Positions 44,221 to 54,072 of a DNA stretch of 64,000 nucleotides are shown here, one piece after another. The translations under genes and the position numbers were made by a program. The notes beneath the pieces were generated by a model, which was given only the letters and a program-made list of their open reading frames with translations, made no database searches and was not told the DNA's origin. Numbering within the stretch: the stretch's first letter is position 1; every line of letters begins with the position of its first letter. Source of the stretch: Kalaharituber pfeilii (Eukaryota; Ascomycota; Pezizomycetes; Pezizales; Pezizaceae); the NCBI GenBank assembly GCA_015179045.1, contig WHUZ01000033.1, positions 496,001 to 560,000 on the forward strand. The letters are read 5' to 3'.

Positions 44221-44572
44221 CAGTGGATACAAATTTGTATATTACTAAGATGACGTACAGGGTCTGAGTTTAGATGTATAGGTTATGAGAATGATTGAGG
44301 TGAGGCAGTGGGTCCGAATTTTATTGTGATGATGTTCTGTTGTGGTGTGGGCCCTGAGATGAGCTGAGTATCTAGCTTTCTACAAACATACCTTAGAATC
44401 CATGGGCCGACGCTAGACGCGTCGACGCAGTGTGCCAAGTGATTAGCTGCGTCTACGAAAAATTACTATGGTGTGCTCCGTAGACAAAAGTTACCGCACA
44501 AAAAAACGAAAGCTCGGAGGGTGCCAACCTCGGAGAGTGCCCTAGGGGCTTGGCATGAGACTAGGTTCGTGA

Positions 44573-45098
44573 GCCCGCAAATGTTCCCCTAGACTACTCA
44601 CCACCACCACCCTTCTGCGTGCTCTCTTAGAGAGACAGGCGCTTGGCAGACTACCGCGCAGCCGGAATGCCCCACAAGGCACACAAGGCACACAAGGCAC
44701 ACACCCCGCAATTCCGCCCTCCAACTCCCCAGCCTGTTACAGCACGTTGCCGTCCTCCTGGTTTGCAACATCCACCCCACATGTAGCGTCTCTCTGCAGT
44801 GCCTTGCGGAGAAAGTCACTCATGTTCGCACAGCTCAGCTGAAACCCCTACTCCATGCATCTGCTTTCCACGCAATCTGCTGCGCCCTGCTCCAACCGGG
44901 TCCTGCTTCGCTGCCTTCTCCTCTGCATGCACGATATGAGCGGCTGTGCAAACCGCACATCGCAGGACACTCCTATGCGGAACGCATACCTGATGCATCA
45001 TGATGTGTTGGCCGATAGAGAAATCGATTACATGACAGTGGCAGTGCCGACGATTTCCTCACAAGAGATGCCCCTATATCAACGTGAACTCTGGTGGT

Positions 45099-45129
<31 letters not shown>

Positions 45130-45237
45130 TAAATATCATTGCCCGCGTGCCGCCCACCCTGGTGGTAAAAACCCCCGGAGCATCCTGCTAAAGCCTTTTC
45201 CCGCATTCCCCCCCCCATTAATTTACCTACTGCTTCG
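44573..45237 (+). other. Upstream (probable promoter) region of NLR copy 3
   Basis: Mirror of 31,839-32,506, including the triple ACACAAGGC repeat at about 44,676-44,705. It carries the shared tail-B insertion at 45,100-45,155 (duplication ACTCTGGTGGTA / ACCCTGGTGGTA). No start site can be fixed. Confidence 0.5.
45100..45155 (-). mobile_element. Tail-B-only insertion upstream of NLR copy 3
   Basis: Poly(T), ATTTATAAATATCATTGCCC and GCGTGCCGCCC. It is orthologous to 31,921-31,968 and to 18,629-18,699, so it marks the common ancestor of the three NLR loci. Confidence 0.85.
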
Positions 45238-48200
45238 ATGGACCCCTTCACACTCGCAACCGGTATCACAGAATTCCTCGCAATTGCACTCGATGTCAGT
45301 AAGATACTGTCGGAATATATCAGCCAGTATAAATCGGCGCCAACGGATGCCCAGACCCTGCTAGAAGAGATTACAGCTCTGAGAGATGTTCTGGAACAGC
45401 TGCGCAAATTTCTGCAAGAAGAAGATATCAAGCAAGACTTCCATGAGACTTCAGTTCTACGTCGTGTCATTGACCTCTGCACGGGGAAAATTACGCGTTT
45501 GCAATCTACACTGGTAAAGTGTAAAAAGCCCGGTGTTACAGACTGCTTCAGATGGCCTTTCCACAAGCAAGAGTGCATGGATCTTGCCGCAACCTTGCAT
45601 CACTGTACTCAGATACTCCAGTTCTCACTTACTATTACGAATTGGTATTATAGTTTCATTCCAATTTAAATTTGAGTGATTCCAACTGACACAATTCAAA
45701 TAGTGAACTGCTTTCGAAAACGTCAAAAGAGGTGATTGCGAAACTCTCCGACCAACGACAATGGATGGACAACCTTACATTATCGCTCAGCAACGTGCCA
45801 GCCTACATGGCAGAAACAAGGGCGACCCTAGCTGCACTTTTGGGCCTGCTGTCTGAAATTAAACACATGGCCATGGATGTGCAGGAAATCAAGGACGGAG
45901 GTCAGAGTTTACAACAGAACATGGATGGTATGGGATCCACTGCCTAAGCTCCTTGTGGCTTAAGATACATCCTGCTGACCTCTAGCCCTTAGCTGAGAAC
46001 ATGGGGAAGTTGCTCACTTGGTTATCACCACTCAAACCGTACACAATACATGACCTACTCCAAGACAGGCGGGTCGAGGACACAGGAAACTGGCTCTTGC
46101 AGAGTGAGCAATTTCGGTTATGGATAGAGGATCAAACGAACCAACATCAGTCAAGCCAAGTTCTAGGCTGCTTTGGCGAGCTAGGCACTGGCAAAACCAT
46201 GATTGCGTACGTATGCCATAGAACCTCCTAATCGTGCACTCAAAGTATTCAGGCTAAAACCGGCCCTACCAAGCTCACTTGTTATCGATTACATCTCTAC
46301 CACCTTTTCTCAGAGACAGCCATTAATAGGAATCACCTTTCTATATTGCGGCCATCGAGACAAGAAGGAACAAACTCTGGTGTACATTCTTGGCAGCTTC
46401 CTAAAGCAGCTCGCATTACAATATAGACATGCAGGAATCCAGCTGCCTGAGGTTGTCCGAAGTACTTACAAAACTGCTCAGAAATCTCTGATAAGGCTGG
46501 ATCGTGAGACCGGCATCAACCTGATGAAAAGTTTTCTACAAGAGCTTGGCAGTACCTTCATCGTGATTGATGCACTCGATGAGTTGCAAGACACGACAAG
46601 AACTGACTTTCTCCAGGTGATCGATGATATCACACACTTAAAAACAAACCTGCGCATTTTCTTCACTGCCAGACCACATGTTCAAGAGGAGGTCAACCGT
46701 GATCTACGTATTGCAATGAAAACATTAACAATTGTAGCACACGAAGAGGATATTCGGGCATACCTAGTACACAAAATTCAATCTGACAATATAGACGCTA
46801 TGAATGACCGGTTGAGCAGAGAAATATTGGAGATAATACCAAAGAAAGCAGCGGGAATGTAGGATCCCCTTCATAATTATGTATGACGCAATGGATAACA
46901 TTTCTTGCATAGGTTCCTAATGGCAGTACTACATATCGACATGATCCTGAATGAACTCACGATAAGAAAGAGGCGGGCTGCTCTTTCCAACTTGCCACCA
47001 GGTCGTCATGCAGCCTATGACAGAACCATAGAGAGGATGCGGGAATCGCCACGTCGATTTGAACTAGGCATGAAAGTGCTTATGTGGATATACTTAGCTG
47101 AAAGGGCGTTGAAAGTGATAGAACTTCAACATGCACTGTCAGTTGAAGATGGAGCCGAGGCACTGGACCCTGACAAGTTTACATCTGAAAGCACCTTACT
47201 ACACTGCTGCTGTGGGTTGGTGACGGTGGACAATGAGACATCAACTGTTCGTCTTGTGCATTATACTCTCCAGGAGTATTTCAGCTTGTACGAGGAAAAA
47301 TACTTTCCATATGGCCATAATCTGATTGCACGAACATGTCTGACATATCTGAGTTTTCCTGCTCTCGTCATTGAAGCTTTTGAGGATATGGAGTATTCGG
47401 ATGAAGACATGCGGCCCTCGCAATTTTTGCAGGAATGCGACTATGCTCGTAACGTTGACTACCGGATGAATGGCCATATACGCCGGGGATATGCCTTGTT
47501 GAATTATGCAGCCTATGAATGGGTCCACCACGCAAGAAGGCAGTGCGATAACATCACTCGTGATCTTGCTATTACTCTGCTTCAGAGACAATTGGAACCC
47601 GCTCTGGGCATCCAAGTGCTCATGTGTTCTGACCATTGGGAATCTGAGGGCCATTGCGGCCTCAAAGGCCTTCACGTTGCTGCTTCTTTCGGCATTGAGA
47701 GCATCATCTACAAATTGCTTGAAGATTCGAATCCCAGCGATGAGTGCTGCTGTGGGAGCACAGCATTAGGTTGTGCTGCCGCGAGCGGCCATGCGGCCAT
47801 TGTCCGGATCTTGCTCCAAGCAGATGTTGATGTTAATGCACAGAATGTTTTCGGTGCTTCACCACTTCATCGGGCAGTTGAAAATGGCCATGTGGCAGTA
47901 GTCCGTCTGCTTCTTGAGCATGAGGACATAGATGTCAATCTTCAATCCGAGTGGGGCCGTACGCCACTTCATGCTGCCATCCCGGATGACTATATGGATG
48001 AACTGGAGGAAGATGACATTGACGCCATTGATCCTGAGAGCGAGGATAGTATACCTGTCCACGAGGTCATAGTCCGCTTACTGCTCGACCGCAGCGATAT
48101 ACAGATCAATCTGACCGACAAGAACGGCGAAACACCACTTTTCCGTGCAATTTCGAGATGCTGCGAGGGCATAGTCCGCTTACTACTCGACCGAAGTGAT

Positions 48201-50435
48201 ATAGATATCAATCTGCCTAATAAAGAGGGCACAACACCATTCTACAATGCAGTTCAATGGGGAATCGAGGACATATCCTGCTTACTACTCGACCGAAGCG
48301 ATATAGATATCAATCTGAGCCATAAGTACGCCGTAGGACTACTTTACAGAGCAGTTTATTGGAGAAGAGAGGACATAGTCCGCTTAGTGCTCGACCGAAG
48401 CGGCGTAGATATCAATCTGACCGACAAGAACGGCGAAACGCCACTCTATCAAGCAGTTGCATGCGGAAACGAGGACATAATCCGCATACTACTCGACCGA
48501 AGCAATAGAGATATCAACCTGAGCAATAAGTATGGCGTAACACTATTCTACCATGCAGTTCAACGTGGAAACGAGCACGCAGTCCGCGTACTGCTCGACC
48601 GAAGCAATGTAGATATCAATCTAACCAACGAGGACGGCGAAACACTGCTCTACTATGCAGTTTCCTGTGGCCGCAAGGGCATAGTTAGCTTACTGCTCGA
48701 CCAAAGCGATATTGATATCAATCTGGCAAGTAAAAAGGGGATAACGCCACTCCACTGTGCAGTTGACCGAGGTCACGAGGACATAGTCCGCTTGCTACTT
48801 GGCCGAAGCGATATAGATATCAATTTGGGCGATAAGGACCACAAAACACCACTCTACCATGCAGTTGAAAGGAATGGCACAAGACGATTCGACGATGCAC
48901 CTGTATTGCGCCTCGAGGGCATAGTCCGCTTGCTACTCGACCGAAGTGATATAGGTATCAATCTGGTTAATAAGGACGGCGAAACACCTCTCTACCGTGC
49001 AGTTTCAGAGGGCCACGAGAGTATAGTCCGCTTACTACTCGACCGTAGCGAAATGGATATCACTCTGACTGATAAGGATGGCAAAACACTACTCTACCAT
49101 GCAGTTTCAAGGGGCCACAATGGCATAGTCCGCTTACTACTCGACCGAGGTGATATAGTCATCAATCCGGCCAATGAAAAGGGCAAAATACCACTCTACT
49201 GTGCAGTTGAAAAATGTCACGAGAGCATAGTCCGCTTACTACTTGACCGAAGCATTGTCGATATCCATCTGGCCGATGAAAGTGGCAAAACACCACTCTA
49301 CTGGGCAGTTGAAAAGGGTTATGAGAACATAGTCTGCTTACTACTCAACCGAAGCGATATAGATATCAATCGGGCCGACAAAACACTATTTTACCATGCA
49401 GTTTCAAGGGGCCACAGTGGCATAGGCCGCTTACTACTCGACCGAAGTGATATAGATCTCAACCTGGCCGATGAGGATGGCAAAACACCACTCTACTGGG
49501 CAGTTGAAAACGGTCATGAGGACACTGTCCGCTTACTACTCGATCGAAGCGAAATAGATATCAATTTGATTGATAAGGATGGCAAAACATTACTCTACTA
49601 TGCAGTTTCAAGTGGCCACAATGGTATAATCCGCTTACTACTCAACCGAAGTGATATAGACATCAATCCGGCCGATGAAAGCAGCAAAATACCACTCTAC
49701 TGTGCAGTTAAAAAGTGTCACAAAGATACAGTCCGCTTACTACTCGACCAAAGTGTTGTAGATATCCATCTAGCCGATGAAAGTGGCAAAACACCACTCC
49801 ATCATGCAGTTCAATATAATCGCGCGGACATAGTTCGCTTACTACTTGATCGAAGAGATATAGATATCAATCTGGCCGATAAATATGGACAAACAGCACT
49901 CGACTATGCAGCTGGATGGGGTCCCCAGGGCATACTCCGCTTGCTACTCGACCGAAGTGATATAAATATCAATCTAGCCGATGAGGATGGCGCAACACCA
50001 CTTCTACATGCAATTCAATTGGATTATTGGGACACAATCCCCTTACTACTTGACCGAAGTGATATAAATATTAATCTGGCCGACAAGGCTGGCAAAACAC
50101 CACTCCACTGGGCAATTGAAGAACATGATACGGCCTCTATCCGCTTACTACTCAACTGCAGCGATATAGATGTCAATCTACCAAATCACAATGGCGAAAC
50201 ACCACTCCACCTTGCAATTTCCGCGTCCTCCAAGTACCAAGTCCGCTTACTCCTCAACCGAAGTGATATAGATATCAATCTGGCCGATAAAAAGGGCGCA
50301 ACACCACTATCATTGGCAATTGAAAAAGGACACCATACCATAGCTCAATTAATCCGTGATCGAATCAGGCAATCCAACACGCAGCTGCCATATCCGCATG
50401 GCCGCAAACGAAAACTGAGTAAGATTGAAACTTAA
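45238..50435 (+). CDS. NLR copy 3: HeLo-like-NACHT-ankyrin receptor, intact if an upstream donor is used (~1,650 aa)
   Basis: Exons 45,238-45,644, 45,704-45,927, 45,993-46,206, 46,274-46,858 and 46,913-50,435 sum to 4,953 nt, divisible by three. A TAA at about 45,945 looks like a premature stop. It falls inside the intron if the GTATGG donor at 45,928 is used, giving a 65-bp intron; the same donor gives 67 and 66 bp in copies 2 and 1. Domains are as in copy 2: HeLo-like N-terminus (MDPFTLATGITEFLAIALDV), Walker A GELGTGKT (differs from GEPGAGKT), VIDALDEL, winged-helix-like segment, then about 25 ankyrin repeats. It has one repeat fewer than copy 2: the 108-nt difference in the last exon is one 34-aa repeat plus two single-residue changes. 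It was probably duplicated with the surrounding arm. Ligand unknown. Confidence 0.85.
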
Positions 50436-51373
50436 GTGCTAGTCTTTCAAAATTCTTCCTTTTGTTCAGATGTAGCGGAGATATTGTTGGGGGTTTTGTT
50501 TGTAGAGATTTCTAAGTTCAACCTTTCTTTCCGTGCTTGTCACGACTCACCAGTGCATATTTCTACTAGTAGTAGTTGTTCCAGTTTCATTTCTTTCTCC
50601 ATTGATTCTCTATTCAGCATTGTTTCGCTCTTTAGCTCTCTAGAAATTAACAACGTGACCCACGAGAGGGTAATACGATACGTAGCGGAAGAATAAGGAT
50701 AGCGGGGCAAGCGCTATAGGGGAAAGATAATGGTGCAAACGGAGGCAGCAATGGAGTGGAGGCACGGAGGAAGGCAACGAGGAGAGGAGTTGAGCGACTC
50801 TATGGTATTAAGTGGGTGCGGGTTTCCGCAGACTATATACACAGAAAGCGAGACGACTATACCCAAATGGTAGTCGTAGATATAGGCAACAAACTTGTAC
50901 AGTTTCGTAAAGAAAAGACGAAGTAAAGCAAGCTGTATGCGAGTTCGAAACAAATCCCAGCTGAATGTGATATCCGAAGTAATTCCGAGAATAAATGAAA
51001 GAATTACAATATACGAGATAACCATAGCAACCATCCATGTAAACGACATGTGAAACGAAGATAAGAAAGAATTAAGCCAATAAAACAATAACAGAACGTG
51101 TATGTCGTGATAATAGAAGGCGGGATCAGACTGTCCGTTTTGACAGAAATTGCTATCTTACTCGCGAATCTCAACCAATTCGCGATAAGACGGGAATCGA
51201 GGGCGGACGAGAACATACCCACAGGTAAGCCTGTGACTACACAGATTGGGCTGACAACATATAAGAGTTCACCCAATAAGACTGTATATCTGCTTCATGA
51301 AGCTTAGTATATGTTCACCTTTGCCTCCTAAAAGCCAAAACAAGAAATGTATAGTACCAACGATTCCCTCTTT
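50436..51373. other. Flank of NLR copy 3, non-coding
   Basis: 50,436-50,660 and 51,140-51,373 mirror the 3' flank of NLR copy 2. 50,660-51,140 has no counterpart that I can see in arm 1 and no convincing gene. It includes a minus-strand frame with hydrophobic segments too short to support. Confidence 0.45.
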
Positions 51374-51433
51374 CTCACCATAGCCCTTGGGGCCCGCACG
51401 CGAGTACAGATATTGAAAAAAAAAAAAAAAAAA
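51374..51433 (+). mobile_element. 60-bp tail-B-only insertion with 12-bp duplication
   Basis: GATTCCCTCTTT stands at 51,362-51,373 and 51,434-51,445. The insert is CTCACCATAGCCCTTGGGGC, CCGCACGCGAGTACAGATATTG and poly(A). Mirror of 25,702-25,774. Confidence 0.9.
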
Positions 51434-51734
51434 GATTCCCTCTTTTCCAACCACCTTAGTTGAAATGGATAAAATCGCTAGTACAAGTCTTTTGAGGTAA
51501 AGTGACAGGTGCCTTACTTAGATACTCCTTCTGCTCCACAAGAATTGTCGGCCTGTGGGTCTCCTTAAATTTCCTACCTCCTAGTACTCGTAACCAGCTG
51601 TTACCACTAACAAACCTATCAGATTATAGTACATAACATGCAAACAATCTACTTGCAAACTATTAACTAAACTCTAGCTATCTGTAACAACCTCAGCACT
51701 GAATGTAAACCTTTTTTTAAAATAAAAAAATTAG

Positions 51735-51935
51735 ATCAATTATCTATCATATCCTTTGGCTACTGTATCCTTCTTTATAAAAACTCCTTCATTTAATAGT
51801 ACTATAATCATGCAATCTACCATAGTAGAATTTATGCTAAGTTCCTTAGGTACAATTCCACTAGCAATTTTTACGAGAACCCATTTGTTACTTGAAAAAA
51901 TTGCTCCGGTGCAAGTTCAAGAGCTTGCTTGAAGG
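51735..51935 (-). pseudogene. Relic coding segment, copy 2
   Basis: Mirror of 25,207-25,410 in arm 2, with the same peptide strings (PKELSINSTMVDCMIIGLLN) in slightly different decay. Family not recognised. Confidence 0.35.
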
Positions 51936-51965
51936 CTAGATATACATCAGCAAAAAAATGGTTTG

Positions 51966-52011
51966 CGTCCCAAGGCGTTACATGCGTCACACGCACTAAC
52001 GCCATGGGACG
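51966..52011. other. 46-nt hairpin, copy 2
   Basis: CGTCCCAAGGCGTTA pairs with TAACGCCATGGGACG (one mismatch). The inner ATGCGT...ACGCAC adds pairs. Compared with copy 1 the mismatch sits at the mirrored position, as expected for an inverted copy. Confidence 0.7.
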
Positions 52012-52600
52012 TCAACCGCCTATCCCAGTGACAGGACTTTTCCGACGCTGCGTCTGGACGACTTTCCAAGTCGGCCGTCCTCCTCAACGTTGAGTTTTTT
52101 CTCTGGTGTCCGGAATTTAGCTCTTTCTTAACCATGTATCCTCAACTGCGGCCTCATATCCTCTACGTTATCAACTACAGACTGATACACCCTACGTTAT
52201 CAAGTACAGACTGCTACACCCAGCGTCCTCAAATATGGCCTGAAATTGTAGTCGCCTACCCGCGCCTATAGCGCTTATTGCATAAATTTTATTCTACGGC
52301 GCCATATCATGTTTGACAATCAATTGTTTATTCATTCATAACTAGCTATCCTGGTCTATATACAGGTGCCCTTTTAACATTCCATCATTCCATGCCATTA
52401 TCTGTCATACTACTGCTCCCGCACGTTTTCATCCCGCTGCAGATTACACCCTCAAACGACCTGCAATACCTGTAAATTGAGCTCATTCTACCACATCTTG
52501 TACCATCACGTAGGACCTGCCGTACCTCTCAAATTCGACTCATTCTGCCACATCTCGCACGGTGGAAATAGACCTGGATGACCTGTTAAATTGAGCTCTT
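52012..52600. repeat. Repeat sequence and ~53-bp satellite, mirror of arm 1
   Basis: 52,012-52,450 is shared with 24,720-25,139 and 42,050-42,480; 52,455-52,600 is three satellite units. No gene is seen. Confidence 0.6.
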
Positions 52601-52605
52601 TTTCT

Positions 52606-53240
52606 TTTTTTTTTTTTCCTTCACATAACCCCGCTTGCAGCGCCAAGCCATGGCAGGGTCCCTGGGCAAGCCCTCGAAGCCCGGAGACAGGCTTAGCAAA
52701 CAAAGAAATTTCTTTCTACTTCTAGAACCTGATTCTAGAAACCTCCGGACGGTCCTTCCGGTTTCTGCCTCAGGGAGGCTCCACTATATATCTCCCCTCT
52801 CCCCCCTCCCCTCTTCTCCACACCTTCGCAGTTTCCTCCACACCCTCGCAACCCGCAAACTTTCTCCCGGGTCGGCAAATCGCGCGGCGCACTAAAAACC
52901 CTCCACACCTTCGCAAACCGGAACGAAAATTATCGCACGGCGTGCCCCTAAAACTTGATCCCGGAAAAGAACCTTTCCAACTCATCCCACTCCTCCCCAT
53001 TCTCTGCCGTCCTTTTCCAGTTCTTCTCCACATCCCCCCATTCTCTGAAGCCTTCTGGGCGAAACCTCTGCTGACTGCACTGGAAGGCTAGGTGCTCCCG
53101 TGTTTGGACCTCCCCGCAGCTGCACTTCTCCGATTCCGCCGCTCCTATCCTCTTCAACCACACTCCACATCTTCCTCTCTCCAGGCGCATGGCAGTGAAG
53201 TTGGACACCGCTGTCCTATTCCACTTTATAACCTTTCCCT
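52606..53240 (-). mobile_element. 5'-truncated LINE end with tail A, mirror copy
   Basis: Inverse of 23,926-24,562: poly(T), tail-A core, GC-rich 3' UTR and the last 86 or so ORF2 codons with CSCGEVQTREHLAFQC. It lies at the outer end of arm 2. Confidence 0.8.
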
Positions 53241-53267
53241 TTCCATAGTCTGGTTGGGCCCGGGAAG

Positions 53268-53470
53268 GTGTTGCTCTATGGAGAGTTGAAGGATTCGAAG
53301 GTTGCAGAAATTTTGCAGAGTGAGGAGCTGGACTGTGATATAATGGAGGAGTGTTCCAAGCCTGGGTCCTTTTATCGTATTCCAGAACCTCCCTCAGAAT
53401 TATGGATACCTTGGGGATCGAGGCGGCAGCTTGTTGGGTTCAGGAGGCCTTGAGGAATAGGCTTGGACCT
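53268..53470 (+). pseudogene. Fragment of the 618-aa gene
   Basis: Encodes VLLYGELKDSKVAEILQSEE onward to WVQEALRNRLG, matching residues around 370-445 of the 20,116-21,972 frame with a small deletion after PPSEL. It abuts the outer end of arm 2 and then satellite, so it is a rearranged piece. Confidence 0.8.
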
Positions 53471-54072
53471 TCCATACCTGTCAAATTCAGCTCATTCTAC
53501 GCCATCACTTTGGGCCTGCAATCAAAGAATCCAACAGGCCGTGATACTACGATATCCAGGTTGCAAAGGATAGCCAGAGGGGACCCGACGGTGGACGGAG
53601 CGTCACAGGCAGTGCGAGAACAGTGGGAGAAGAGAGTGACAGAAGGCAACCTGGACCTGGCGATAACCTGGGTCAAAGGACACAAGGGAGTGAAGGGCAA
53701 CACGGAGGCAGACAGGGCAGCCAAAATTGGCACAGCATTACAGTGCGAGGACGAGATAGTGACAGAAGCAGGCATACGGCAGGAGGGGAGAGCTCTCAGA
53801 GCGGAGGAGAGAAACCGACTGAAGCTCACATACAGACCACTACAGGAACTAGACAACCGCCGACTGGTGTCAACCCTGGCAGGCATTCTGGGGAACAAAG
53901 GACTCAAAGAATGGAGATACGGCATAGGCAAGGCGGAATCCCCGGAATGCCGATGGTGCGGGAAAACTTCACTCACATAGCCACAGACTGTCAGCCTTGG
54001 AAAGAGAAAATAAAAAAAGGGGCGGGCGGACTGAGACAGCCGAAGGGGGGGGAAGTGGCCAAGGTCTTGGTG

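Larger units (their letters stand above)
41746..44563. mobile_element. Mutator-like element 2 (9-bp duplication)
   Basis: The termini TAGTCTCATACCAAGCCCCT and its inverse (from 44,563 back) agree for about 36 bp, with GGGCACTCTCCGAG inside. The 9-bp duplication GGTTCGTGA flanks it (41,737-41,745 and 44,564-44,572). Empty sites exist at about 60,215 (GTTGGTTCGCGAACCGGCAA) and 32,506. The 2.8-kb interior has no transposase; it holds a hairpin repeat, ~53-bp satellite, a GTCGAC minisatellite and a mutated relic gene. Confidence 0.85.
41638..53252. repeat. Arm 2 of the large inverted repeat, interrupted by Mutator-like element 2
   Basis: Mirror of 23,906-32,606. Without the 2.8-kb element it is about 8.8 kb. 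It ends at CCATAGTCTGGTTGG (53,238-53,252), the complement of the arm 1 start. The retroposons at 25,951 and 26,313 of arm 1 are missing here, and element 2 is missing from arm 1. Confidence 0.85.
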
